DNA of 64,000 nt from Neofusicoccum parvum. Lineage: Eukaryota > Ascomycota > Dothideomycetes > Botryosphaeriales > Botryosphaeriaceae. A program made the position numbers and the translations under genes. Each line of letters opens with the position of its first letter. Position 1 is the stretch's first letter. Location of the stretch: positions 3,472,001 through 3,536,000 of the forward strand of contig CP087206.1 in the NCBI GenBank assembly GCA_020912385.1, given 5' to 3'. Positions 34,400 to 45,710 of this stretch are shown here, one piece after another. Under the pieces are notes generated by a model. That model saw nothing but the letters and a program-made list of their open reading frames with translations. It searched no databases and was not told the DNA's origin.

Positions 34400-35165
34400 T
34401 TGAAAGCCCTAACGAAAAGTGATACGATACTCAAGGGAAGGCAAGAGTCCATCACCAGGAATCCTGGATTCACAGTGAACCACGACGAGAAGAGCCTCCC
34501 CACAGCCCCTCACATCAGCATATCCGCTCTCCCACCAGACCCGAACGAGTGGGCGACGGCCGCCAGCAGCCACATGAAAGGCACCCCTCCGGCATCCACG
34601 CGCCTCCGCCTGCTGGACCTGCACGCCCACCTCCCGCACGGCGCCACCGCGGACCCGGACTCCGCCTCGACGTCCCTCCGCAGCGTCGTGTTCTCGATAT
34701 GGGAGCTTCGCGGCGCGCGCGCTCGAGCGGCGCCACGTCGCGCTCTGGGACGACGAGGACCGTATTACCGTCCTGGACGAGTAGATTGGGGACGCGGTTG
34801 TGGTCTACGGGCAGCGGTCGTCGGTGGAGGAGAGCCTGGCGGCCGATGCGCAGGCGCGCGGCGTCGGCCGGCTGACGGCGCTGGCGACCGTGCTCGTTCC
34901 GTTCACGCTCGCTGCTGCGGTGTTTCCCATGAGCGGGGACTTAGCCGCCGGTGAGAGCCGGTTCTGGGTCTTCTGGGCGGTGGCTATTCCTCTTGCGTCC
35001 GTTTTCTCGATTTGGGTCCTGGTTAAGAGATCTCCGACGCAGCTACTTACGCAGTTGCTGAAGTTTCTTTTTTCACATTTGCGTAGATCGCTCCATGCCA
35101 TGTGTAGGAGAGTCAGTGAGCTAAAAGACGGCAGTGTTGAGCAGATGGAGTTGCCAATACGATAG
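34400..35165 (+). pseudogene. Degenerate CorA-like transporter gene (C-terminal part)
   Basis: The 3' part (34785-35165) encodes SRLTAL-type CorA-like C-terminal sequence: a helix (SSVEESLAADAQARG), a first hydrophobic segment (LTALATVLVPFTLAAAVF) ending in PMSGD, and a second (FWVFWAVAIPLASVFSIWVL). This matches the two-TM end of fungal CorA-like proteins. The upstream matching segment (ERRHVALWDDEDRITVLDE, from 34725) is in the same frame but ends at a TAG at 34782-34784. Still further upstream, LRSVVFSIWEL is in another frame (34400-34724). So there is at least one frameshift and one stop, and the N-terminal bulk is absent. An unusual intron cannot be fully excluded. The surrounding DNA is AT-richer than average. 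Confidence 0.62.
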
Positions 35166-36274
35166 AGGGCGGTACAGGGATAAGCCATGCTGTTCATTGG
35201 GCTCGGACCGTGGATTACAGACGCAGTCAAGATCAGATCAAAAGTGAGACAAATTGTAGCAAATTAAATGTGTGTAAGTTATTCCAGCTGTAATCAGCAC
35301 GGAAGGCAGATGTATCGAGCACCTCCCCTGCCCCCTCTCAGCACCATGCCAAGACCTTACCTTCATTGCAAGATCATCTAGTCTGCTACGCAAAGCCATT
35401 CTTCCATGTTGAGCATGTATTACCTAATACGCAAGCCTAATGGCTCACTTATGAGAGCTCGAATTGAAATTCGAGGCAGGATCGCTGGGTAGGATTGGCG
35501 TTTGGGTCAGAGTGACGATCATCATGTAACTTCGCTGGACATGTTTATGAAATTTTCAGCATTCCTTTCGTAATCCAGCAGACGAGGCCAGTGTAGGTCT
35601 TTGGAAGCTCACATGGGTAAATCTCATATGGCATCGCATCGCTGCCTTGTGTGCGGTTACACAATTATGAGGATGAATCCATGGGCTCATCTCTGGTTCC
35701 ACTTGCGGCACCTGTAATGAGGTGCAGGATGTGCTCAGGGGCTTTCGATGCACTTAAGATGCCATCAAGCCCAAAGAAGTGTGTGCACACATCAAACCAT
35801 CTCTTCGAATGCCTGATCCAGACATTTCACGTGCCCCGCACTCGGGACTACTTGGCACCCCGACCGGGCAAATTCAACATTGAGAAACACTTTGAGTATT
35901 ATTTGATGAACCTCAACACTATCCTTCTTTTTTGATGTGCCGTATAATGGAAGAGTTCAGATTTCTGTTCTTCTCTCTCTCGCCTAAGGTTTCCCCTTGC
36001 ATCATCGACCCCACAACTCAAGCATATTTTTTTTTTCTTGGCGGACAAAAGCAAGGCTGAAGTAGAACCAGAATACCTACATTTTGTAGAATTCAAATCA
36101 CGTCTCTACAAATCTGCAGAAAGAGAGCCCTGTTCTCGCATGTTCCAGTGCTCTTCCTAGCCGACAAAAGCACCACCCACAAGCCAACACCCTCTCACCT
36201 CCCTCTTCCTGAACTACATGACCCCCACCAAATTTTCCCGCTTACACAATGGCCCTACCCCTCAATCGAGGCAA
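35166..36274. other. AT-rich intergenic region
   Basis: About 1.1 kb between the degenerate gene and the tRNA. Low GC, no convincing frame on either strand, no long repeat seen. Confidence 0.4.
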
Positions 36275-36423
36275 GGCACTTTGGCGGAGTGGTTAACGCG
36301 CTGGCCTGCTACAATTTGCATCCCCCAACGACCCCTTACCCCTGACGGTGGAGGGCCGGGCACGGGATGGTAGCTGTATAGCCAGTTCCTTCGGGAGCGT
36401 GAGTTCGAATCTCACAGGTGTCG
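36275..36423 (+). tRNA. tRNA-Ser(GCU) with a 68-nt intron
   Basis: The acceptor stem GGCACTT pairs with AGGTGTC (two G-U pairs), discriminator G36423, no encoded CCA. The D arm carries the A box TGGCGGAGTGG. Anticodon stem CTGGC (36301-36305) pairs with GCCAG (36381-36385) and the anticodon GCT is at 36308-36310. A 12-14 nt variable arm (TTCC-TTC-GGGA) makes it class II, as for Ser. The T arm is GTGAG-TTCGAAT-CTCAC and holds the B box. The intron is about 36312-36379 and starts one base after the anticodon; its GTAGC near the 3' end pairs with anticodon GCTAC, as expected for pre-tRNA. Mature length is 81 nt. Confidence 0.92.
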
Positions 36424-37137
36424 CGTACCACGCATCGGTCGAGGCAAGGGACCATCTTTTTGCTTTTTGCTTTGTCCGGAATGGCGTTGCCGTGAAGGTG
36501 GAGCTGGGGCGGGCCGAGATCGGCGCGTTGGAAATGATGAAAGGATCGTGTTGGGTGGGGGCGGGAGGTGTTGGTGGAGCGCGCGGCGGCTGTTTTGGGG
36601 GCTGAATAGCGGTGTTGGGTGGGTTGGGGAGGACAAAGGGCGTGGTGCTGGGAGGAGGGGAGGTGGGTAGGTGCGTGGTTGAAGGTGGGTTTTGCGGACT
36701 TGGCGGGTCGACCTTTGCTAAGTTGGAAGAGCGAACAGCGGTGAAGTGTTCTTCAGTTCGAGCTACTCTGCTCCTTGATTGATTGACAAAACTCCAAGTC
36801 CCAAGTATAACCAATATATAAAACATGCTCTGAGCTACACCGCCCGATTCTACTCCCAAGCAAATATGCTCAAGCTGTCTTAGCTTTTGGTGATTCAGAC
36901 GAAAGCCACCGGAGATGATAAGATGATATGATACGCCACCCGAGAATGCCAGCCAGAAGCAGCAGCGACGAAGCAACCCCGGAAAAGAAAAATGCATACA
37001 GTCAACATTAAAAGAACACACACATGCATGAATCTAAACCCCCAAACAATAAACAACGAAACTGGCTCTTACTCCCACATCAAAAGACATCAGCTCCCTA
37101 AACCCCGTAAGACTCTGTCAGTATGCATACCACATCT
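36424..37137. other. Intergenic between the tRNA and KEX2
   Basis: tRNA trailer followed by the 3' region of the minus-strand KEX2 gene. A second copy of TCGAGGCAAGG lies at 36439-36449. No gene supported. Confidence 0.4.
36457..36468 (+). terminator. Pol III terminator of the tRNA
   Basis: Two runs of five T (36457-36461 and 36464-36468) lie 33-45 bp after the tRNA, the expected Pol III stop signal. Confidence 0.75.
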
Positions 37138-39684
37138 CTACCGTCCATCATTCGAACTGCTCTTGCTGCCCGCGGTAAGCCCCGTCTTCTCGTCATACTC
37201 TTCCTCGTCATCCCGATCCCTGTAGCCGTCCTCGCTCTCGCTGAACAAATCCTCGTCACTCTCGCCTGCAAACGCGTCGTACAACTCGCCGGCACGCCTC
37301 TTGCCCTTGCGGCCGGTGAGCGCGCCCGCCGCACCGTCGTCGTCGTCGGCGCCGTCGACCAGCTCGAATTCGTACTCGCTGCGCGGGTTGGCTCGCAGGC
37401 GCTTGCGGCGCGCCCAGTACAGGTACGCGGCCAAGCTGCAGCAGAAGACGGCAATGAGGGCCAGCGAGCCGTAGATCCAGACTTGCGTGCGCTTGCTGAC
37501 GCCGAACGACGGGAAGGGCGAGGGCAGGAAGTTGTCGCCTGGCGTGGCTGTCGGGTTGGCGACTTCCTCGTCGCTGCCTGCGGGCGCGGTGGCGGTTGGC
37601 GCGCCCGTCGAGGCGGCCGGCTTGGAGGGCGTGACTGTGGCGGAGGAGTCGGTTGGCTTGGGCTTGACCGGGCGGTCGGGGACGTCGGTGGGCGTGACGG
37701 TTGGTGCGGTGGTTGAGGGGATAGCAATCTCGGTGGTGTGCGGGTCGGTGACGATGACGTCGTGGTCGTCGTCGTCGGTCTCTTCGGGCATAGGGAGGAG
37801 CTTTTGCTTGGAAGCGTCGTCACACTCGCCCCAAAGACGGAGCTTCCAATCAGTAAAGGTGCCCTTGTGGTCGTTGACGTTGGTATCCTTCACGATGACG
37901 GTCCAGTTGCCAACTGCTTTCTCGCCCCAGTGGGCAACAGACATGAAAGTCCAGTCGCTGTAGCCTCCCATGTAGGCGTCGTGTCGCCGAGCGGTCGAGA
38001 GATGGCTGACGATGCCATTCGGGCTGCGGAGTTCGACGCTCAGATCTCCACGCCTCGTGTGCTCGATGTTCATGGTCACAGTGATATGCTCAACCCTCTC
38101 CAGGTTTGCCTTCTTGAGGTCGTCCTCTGTGACTTCAAAGTGGCTGGCAAGGCCCTTCTCACCCTGTGGAATTTCGTGCTTCACGTGCATCCACGGAGAA
38201 AAGTACCACGCCTGAGGCTTGACCAGGTCCCAACTCTTGGCTGCCTGGACGAGAGTATACGCATCAACCTTCCCGTAACCGAATTGGTGGCTGTACTGTT
38301 TGCCATAAGGCGTTTCTTGCCAGTCACTCTGGGTGTCGAGCTTAACAGCGGTATTCACCGTGATCCATTGGATGTCTCTCCAGGTAAGTTCCGGACGGGC
38401 CTCGAGCGCGAGAGCGTAAATGCCAGCAACAAGGGGACCAGCTGCAGAGGTTCCTCCGTGGGTGGTACTGCACTTGTCCGTTCCGACGTCGGTGGTGTGG
38501 ATTGAGTCGCTCATGCCGCTGCTGTATGTCACGACAAGCTGGGCAGAGCATTTCTCCGAGTAGTAGGGGTGGTTATTCTGCTTGTCGACAGCACCAACAG
38601 TCACGCTGTAGATGCTGTTTGTGTAACCGTCGAAGTTGCAGTTGTCATCGTTGGCCGCTCCGTTTCCGGCAGCGAAAACGTAGATGGAACCTTTGCCGTC
38701 TCGGCCTTTCTGGACACCCTTGACCATGGCCTTCTTGATCAAAATACCCGGCTCATCCATCGACTTTCCGTCGTCAGGCGGGCCCCAGGAACAAGAGTAG
38801 ATCTGGTTCTTGTCCATCGCGTAGTTCATAGCGAGTGCCTCGTCGGCATCCGTAATTCCTCCGGAAAGAATGCGCACTCCTGAAATCTTCGAGTCCCACG
38901 CGACACCAACACCACAGGCGTTGTTTTTGGCTGCCGCGACTTCACCAGCGCATCTCGTGCCGTGCCTGTCATCGGAAAGTCTCGGCTTCGGGTCCTTGAC
39001 CTTGTCGTTGAAATCGTAGGATCCTTCGCGGAAATAGTTGTCTCTGAGATCGTCGCTGTCCATATCCAGACCATCGTCCACAATGCAGACAGTCGAGCCT
39101 TTGCCAGTGATGCCTTCCTTCCACAGGCCAGAAACGTTGAGATCGTTGCCAACCTCCAGGGTGTTGAACAAGTGCCACTGGTCGGTGAAGATGGGGTCGT
39201 GGATGCCCAAGCTGTCAATGACAGTCTGGCGAGCGGCAATAGCGGCCTCCGACACGGGGTTGGAGCCATCTTCACCTTTGTCCCATTCACTGGAGAGATC
39301 CACATCCTGGGCAAGAGGGACCCTCTTCACCAATCGCTTCCGAACCTTCTGTTTCTGATGGAAGCGAATGCTGTCCAGGGGACTGGGCTCGAACGAGCCG
39401 TCTCTCCTCCGCTTGCGCTTCTTCAGTTCTGTGACGGCGTCGGCAACGATGTCGTCTTCGTGCTTGATGGCGCGGAAGAGGTGGTGGTCGTCCAGCTCGC
39501 CAAGCGGGCCGTCATACTCGAGTCCCAGTAGCGCAGCTACTTCGGCGGGCGAGGAAGAGGAGTCTAATTGCAGTGCGTAAAAGTCGTGGGTATCGTAGCT
39601 ACGCGGGCGAAGGTCGTGCTGGGCGACGGCGGAGGCGGCGGCCAGCAGCGAAAGCAAGAGAGAGCGACGCATGGCGAGGGTCAA
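37138..39684 (-). CDS. KEX2: Kexin, Golgi proprotein convertase
   Basis: Single exon, 848 residues. A calcium-dependent subtilisin-type protease of the late Golgi that cuts secreted precursors after Lys-Arg and Arg-Arg. Visible in order: a signal peptide (RRSLLLSLLAAASAVA), a proregion ending at the autocleavage site VKR(121)-VPLAQ, and the catalytic domain with D203 (IVDDGLD), H241 (DDRHGTRCAG), oxyanion N341 (AAGNG) and S413 (HGGTSAAGP). The P domain follows (about 500-620, with HTRRGDLSVELRSPNG and WTFMSVAHWGE), then a Thr/Pro-rich stalk, a TM (about 735-758) and an acidic tail with YEFELV, like the yeast Tyr-based TGN signal. The start could also be Met5. Confidence 0.96.
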   Translation of the reverse strand: MTLAMRRSLLLSLLAAASAVAQHDLRPRSYDTHDFYALQLDSSSSPAEVAALLGLEYDGPLGELDDHHLFRAIKHEDDIVADAVTELKKRKRRRDGSFEPSPLDSIRFHQKQKVRKRLVKRVPLAQDVDLSSEWDKGEDGSNPVSEAAIAARQTVIDSLGIHDPIFTDQWHLFNTLEVGNDLNVSGLWKEGITGKGSTVCIVDDGLDMDSDDLRDNYFREGSYDFNDKVKDPKPRLSDDRHGTRCAGEVAAAKNNACGVGVAWDSKISGVRILSGGITDADEALAMNYAMDKNQIYSCSWGPPDDGKSMDEPGILIKKAMVKGVQKGRDGKGSIYVFAAGNGAANDDNCNFDGYTNSIYSVTVGAVDKQNNHPYYSEKCSAQLVVTYSSGMSDSIHTTDVGTDKCSTTHGGTSAAGPLVAGIYALALEARPELTWRDIQWITVNTAVKLDTQSDWQETPYGKQYSHQFGYGKVDAYTLVQAAKSWDLVKPQAWYFSPWMHVKHEIPQGEKGLASHFEVTEDDLKKANLERVEHITVTMNIEHTRRGDLSVELRSPNGIVSHLSTARRHDAYMGGYSDWTFMSVAHWGEKAVGNWTVIVKDTNVNDHKGTFTDWKLRLWGECDDASKQKLLPMPEETDDDDHDVIVTDPHTTEIAIPSTTAPTVTPTDVPDRPVKPKPTDSSATVTPSKPAASTGAPTATAPAGSDEEVANPTATPGDNFLPSPFPSFGVSKRTQVWIYGSLALIAVFCCSLAAYLYWARRKRLRANPRSEYEFELVDGADDDDGAAGALTGRKGKRRAGELYDAFAGESDEDLFSESEDGYRDRDDEEEYDEKTGLTAGSKSSSNDGR

Positions 39685-40671
39685 TCGCCACGGATTACGA
39701 ACAGACGTGCGGACGATTAAGGTGGTCTAGAGGGGATTCTGCGAGGGTCGGGGGTCAGCCAGGGCGAGGCGCAGCGGGAGGCGACGTCGGCGACGTCGGC
39801 GAAGGCGTACAAAGCACAAGGTGTCCGGACGGCGCAGACCGGCGAGGGTCGAGGAGGGTGCCTTGGGCCAGGCGGTCGGGTGGGGCCGCAGCGGGCGGTC
39901 GGAGGGAGCGATGCGGAGACGGTCAGGACATGTGGTGGTTGCGGGAGCGGCGGGCGCAGTTGAAGCCAGGTGTTGGAGATTGGTGGAGCAGCGCATTACG
40001 ACGCCAGGGAGAGGGTCAGACTTGCGGGAGGTCAAAGCCGCGCCGGAGGAGGCCTTACCGCCTTAGGCAGGCTGCGCAGGCCGTCTCGCCGCACGGAACG
40101 CACAGGGCGCGGCGGGCCCCGGCCCCGGGATCCGCGTGGCTATCATCGATGTGCGCCCAGCCCGCGCGCCCTAGCCAGCGCTTTCCCGCCGCGGAGAGCT
40201 GGGGTGGTGCTGTGCAGCCACGCCGTGTCAGCAGCTGCTGCCCAGTGGCTGGGAGCCGCCGGCCACCTCATTGTGCGTTTTCCTGCTCACGCCGCCGCCC
40301 AAGGCCACCGACACTGCGCTGTCCTTTCTCTTCCCTGTGCATGCTCGTTCATACCGACTGCTGCTGCTCCCTCGCGCCCAGCTGGAGACGCCCGCCCCAG
40401 CTCTCCCGCCAATTGGCTCTGTGACCGCAGCTGTCGCCGCACCTAAATTGTCCCCCATTGACTCTCAAGCTTCACGCGCTCCGGGCCCATGTCGCGCCGG
40501 TAGCATCAGCCAGCGCACCTTGTTCCCTGCGCCCGTTGCGACTTCGATCTGAGCCTGCCGTCCATTCGCCCGCCCGTCTGCGACCGCACTCGTCAGTGGT
40601 TGCGCTTCCGTGCGTGAATCGGGTCGCAAACTCTCCCAGCGCTCCCAGACGACTGACGTTTGCCGCAGAAA
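39685..40671. promoter_or_regulatory. Divergent promoter KEX2 / PhoD-like gene
   Basis: 987 bp between the starts of KEX2 (minus) and the PhoD-like gene (plus), strongly GC-rich, with C/T-rich tracts towards the plus-strand start. Open frames across it show only Arg/Pro/Ala-rich composition typical of GC-rich non-coding DNA. Confidence 0.45.
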
Positions 40672-43600
40672 ATGGATCCCCGGCCCAGGCGCAACAGCGG
40701 CTCCTACCCGCGCCAGCACGCTCCGCCCTCTCAGATCCCTCCTCCCAATTACCCGCAGCAGCAGTCCGTTTCCTATCGCCGCTACCCCAAGCAGCCCCAG
40801 CCGGGATATGCGCCTCCAAACGGCCCGCCAGGTCCGTATCCCGAGGAGTTCGAGTACGCCAGAGACTACCCTCCCCAGCCCCAGAATGGTGGTGCTGGGC
40901 CCAACTCGACTCGCCGCAGGAGCAGCCAGCCAAATCCGCCAGCTGGTAACGGCCAGACTCTCCCTGCTCCGGATGCGCCGCGTGGCCCTCCCGTGTCCTA
41001 CAAGCAGCCGTACATGGGCAGCTTTGCTGCTCCCGCGCGCTCACGGAGTCACAAGCGCTACCAGCCAGCACCTGCTGCCGTGCGAACCAATTTCCAGCCT
41101 CCGCCACCCAGTTCACAGCCGCCGCCTTTCTCGCAGCCGTTCGACCCGCGAGAGTACGAGCCATCCCCAACAGCCGCCTCCGCAACCACCCCCATAACTC
41201 CTTCTGGAGAGTACTCTGAGCGAAGGAGAAGCTCGTCCGGTACCGCGGGTGTACAGCGGAGCAGAACTGGGTCTGTGTCCCATCGCTCCCCGCTGCAGAA
41301 GCTTGAAGGGGCATTGGACGATATAAGCAAGGAGGAGCGTCGAGCTAGGATTCAAGAGGCCGAAGCTGCTGCTCAGGAAAAGCTTGCGAGCAGGCGAGGT
41401 TCCGAGCAGAATGCGCCTCCCGGTGCTGCTCAAGCGCGACATGCTTCTGGCCCAGCGCAGCCTGGGCTTGGCCCTCAGAGGACTCCCAGTGAGAGGCGCA
41501 ACTTTTCTCTGCCGACTGGCGGTATGGTGGATGCTCGTTATCCGGACAAGGGCCCTGTTGACTTTGGTCAACCTTGGGAATCAGATCAGCAGCGACAACA
41601 TGGATCACAGCGTAGGGCCCGTGTCCCTCAGTATGATGGACCGATTGATCCACAGGCCAAACGGGGCTCGCAGGTGGACCCCGATGTCGCACGCTCCACC
41701 AGCTACCGTGACCGCACTGCGCAAGCTGAGAGCTCACACTCACGCAAGAATTCTCATTCTAGGGGCAACGGTGCTGCAATGGCGGCAGGAGCTGCTGTGG
41801 GAGCTGGAATTGGTGCTGCAGCTGCAGGTGATCGGGGCTACCATGGCCAGGAGCAAACCACTGTTGGTCGAAGCAACAGCCGGAGACTTCAGAAACGCGC
41901 CCCGCCTGAGGTCTACCAACAGACCGGAAATCGAGATGCAGCAGGAATCCCGGATGCCCATGTGCAAATGCATAGCGACCGCACTGGACGTGCACAAGGC
42001 GCTCGTGGCGTCGATCGATATCAGCCGCCAGATCCCTTCCCACCAGAGGCGGTGCGCAATCATGCCTCCGGGCCAAAGTACGAGGTACCTCCGCAGACGA
42101 CAAATGGACAGCGTGCCCACGACCAAGTCGCATTCAACAGAGATGATGCTAACATGGCACCCGGGCCTCAATCGAGTCGCAGTCATCATTTGCCGGACCT
42201 CTTCCACCGTCACCACCAAGATGAGCGCCGTTACACGTCATCAAAGCCTCTAGATGAGTGGAAGAGTGCTGAAGTTGCAGCTCTGTCTGCAGATGATTTG
42301 GAACTTGACGGGGCAGACACGGACACCGATTCAAAACAGCCATGGTGGGAAAAACGCAACTCCCAGCACCGACGAAGCAGCGGGCCAGGTGCCGCCCAGT
42401 ACGATGGCGCATACGAGGAGTCAGCCGGACAAACTCACTTTACACCTCCACTCTATATCAAGTGCGGCCCACTTTTGCGGTACTGCGGAATGAGGCGGGA
42501 AACCCGCACTGGTCGCTCCGATAAGTGGATCTGGAGAGGGAGCGTTATGATTGTCACCATCGATCAGCACTCATCGTACGAAAAGGTTCCCACCTTAAGG
42601 CTTTTCCTCCAGCCCAAAGATCTCTTACCGCCTCCTCCAGCCCAGCTTGACGAGTCAACTGGCCAGAAACTCGCCTCGGAATATGTGGACCCTCTCGCAG
42701 GTGAGATCAAGATGTCACGTACCGGAAAGACATTATTTGTCAGGCCGGTCGAAGATTTGGAAGAGGAGGCAGATCTATCTAGACGGGAAGATGACACCGG
42801 ACTTTATGAGGAATCAAAGTCCGCGCCGAACCACAGGTCCCGTATCAGGAAGAAGGATGGAGAGAAGAGTGGCAAGTACCGTGAGGTCAAGGGAGTGAGG
42901 CTCTATGCTGAAAGAGGCGTGACCTTTTGGCGATTCAACTTGGAGGTTGAGCTCGGCACAAACCAAGCACGACTGGCTTATCGTATCAACCGTGGACCAG
43001 CCATCGGCTTCTGGGTCCCTGCCAGAGGCGAAACCATGAACATCATGTTCCACAGCTGCAATGGGTTCAGTCTGAGCGTAGATCCTCACCAGTTCTGTGG
43101 ACCCGACCCTCTCTGGCGGGATGTCCTCAACAATCACCAAACACGCCCATTCCACGTCATGGTTGGTGGTGGAGACCAGATCTACAACGACGCGGCCACC
43201 AAACAAACCCACTATTTCCAGGAATGGCTGCACACGAAGAACGCAGTGCATAAGCACGGGGCAGAATTCACAGCTGAGATGCAGAATGAGCTGGAGGAGT
43301 TCTATCTTAACCGCTATGCCATGTGGTTCTCTCAGGGTTTCTTCGCCATGGCAAACTCCCAAATTCCAATGGTGAACATGTGGGACGACCATGATATTAT
43401 CGACGTAGGTCCAACCATTCTGTCGCTTTGACAGTGCGTAGCTAACCATCAGCAGGGTTTTGGTTCTTATCCTCATCATTTCATGAAGAATGCCGTGTTC
43501 TGTGGCTTGGGCGCTGTAGCCTTCAAGTACTACATGCTCTTCCAGCATCAGAGCGTGCCTGATGAGACAGAAGTCGATGAGCCATCTTGGCTTCTCGGGG

Positions 43601-45710
43601 CATCTCCTGGCCCGTACATCGACCAGCTCAGCCGTAACCTTTTCATGTCCTTTGGAAAGAACGTTGCCTTTGTTGGATTGGATTGCCGAACGGAGAGAAT
43701 GGTAAGCGCGACTATTCTGATAGAGAGAACATTATAGCTAACAACAATTCAGCGCGACGAGATTCTAAGCGCGGAAACTTACTATCGCGTATTTGATCGG
43801 TGCCGCAAGGAAATCATCGAGGGCGAGACCAGGCATTTGATTGTGCTCCTCGGAGTTGTAAGTTGATACAATGCTGCCTTGACGTCATCAGTCAACTAAT
43901 GTGACCACAGCCTATCGCGTATCCCAGGCTGAACTTCTTGGAAAACGTTCTCACATCACGCGTAATGGACCCAGTCAAAGCACTTGGGAGAACCGGTATG
44001 CTCGGTGGTTTTGTTAACAAGTTCGACGGTGGGGTTGAGATCCTCGACGATCTTGATGACCATTGGACGGCCAAACACCACAAAGCAGAACGCAACTGGT
44101 TCATCCAGGAGCTACAAGAGCTTGCTGCCGACAAGTCCGTCCGCATCACTATTCTGGGCGGTGATGTCCACCTGGCTGCAGTTGGCCAGTTTTACAGCAA
44201 CAAGAAGCTAGGTATTCCCAAGGATCGTGATCACCGCTACATGCCCAACGTTATTTCCTCGGCAATCGTCAACACCCCTCCGCCGGAACTGATGGCAGAC
44301 ATTCTCAACAAGCGCAACAAGGTCCACCACCTCGACGACGAAACGGATGAGGACATGATCCCCATGTTTACTCACGACGTTGACGGCAAACCACGGAATA
44401 ACCACCACCTCCTACCTCGCCGGAACTGGTGTTCAATTCGCGAGTACAATCCTGGTAGCACACCTCCGCCTACACCTCCTACACGGACGCCTTCTCCGGG
44501 AATGCCACCTCCCAAACTCACACGTACACTGTCGCTCACTCGCAGCGACTTTAAGCCTGGTAACCTTGTCAGACGGCTGTCGAAGCGTGAGAAGGGGCCT
44601 CCTGTTTCGTTCTTCAACCGCGATTCGCCTCATGGTGGCCGCCACACCTCCAGTTCCGAGGAGTTCGGAGGCCATCGTCGCGGAAGCTCCGACTCCCAGG
44701 TACCCAGCGGCTACCACACCCCGCAACAAGCTGCTACACAGCCAATGGGTGCGGCAAATCGATCTACTGAGTCCTACAGCCAACGTCAGGCACCAATTGC
44801 CGATCCTCCCCGCCCCAACCCCTTCCATCGCCGTCCAACTGGATTGAGCATCAAGGCAGCGCGCAAAGGCGGTGCTTTCGACGAAGACGACCCAGAAAAT
44901 CCGGATTCTGGCGCTATTAACTTGCAACACGGCTTGGACGTGGTCCTCAATCTCGAAGTCAGCCAAAAAGACCCTGCTGGTATCACTACTCCGTACCGAC
45001 TTCTGGTGCCGGCATTGTACTACGATGGCCCTCCCGATGAAAACATAGCCGTTAGAAAGACATCTGGCGGCTTGAAGCGGTTCTTTACCATTGGCAGAAA
45101 GGCGAAGCGAGCGGACTACGAGGATGAATATTACGACAGTCGCAGCCCGAGCCCAACGCCGAGCATGGAAGCGGCACTGGAGCAATTGAGCGCGAGAGGT
45201 AGTTCGGGAAGAGTGCACAACAGTGCATTTGCACGAGGCGGTGATGGTGCACGCGACGACGGTACGCGCGGCTACGGCCAACCTCCACCGCAGCAGATGT
45301 ACGCCCAACGGGGCGGCAGCGCCAGTGGCAGCGGCAGCGGCCCCGTCATGTACGATAGTCCTCCCCGCCCATCGATGCAGCAGACGCGACCCGCACCGCC
45401 CGTCCAGTATGGCAGTGACCCGGTGCAGAGCAACAGACGACCACCGCCACCGAGTGCAGGGCCGCCTGCCGGTGCCGCGATGATGGATAATCGACGCTAC
45501 GCTCCCGAGCCCCACACTCCTGTGCGGGAAACTGTTCGTGGTGGTGGAGGGCCTGTCAGGAACAGCAGGTACTCGGACCAGTACTACGACGACGTTTCGG
45601 ACGAAGACGACTCGCTGGGCTCGTTCAGGAGCCACGGCGACAAGGAGATGTCTGGGGCGGGGCAACAGCAACCGGCGAAGAAGAAGCCCATGTGGAAGAT
45701 TTGGCGGTGA
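40672..45710 (+). CDS. PhoD-like phosphoesterase with disordered flanks
   Basis: Four exons: 40672-43404, 43456-43701, 43753-43857, 43911-45710; 1627 residues. The core (about 600-1180) is a fungal PhoD-like metallophosphatase: MFHSCNGFS, GGGDQIYND (D835), MWDDHDIID (905-911)-GFGSYP, LDCRTERM and ILGGDVHLAAVG (D1113, H1115), which are the metal-site motifs. About 600 residues before it and 400 after it are low-complexity, rich in Pro, Ser, Gln and Arg, with a Gly/Ala patch (AAMAAGAAVGAGIGAAAAG). No signal peptide, so it is probably intracellular, unlike secreted bacterial PhoD. Homologous proteins are widespread in fungi and their substrate is unknown. Start ATG 40672 directly follows an in-frame upstream region without another ATG. 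Confidence 0.9.

Noticed and set aside
36293..37021. 242-codon minus-strand frame over the tRNA
   Set aside because: Overlaps a well-supported tRNA gene and is of low complexity.
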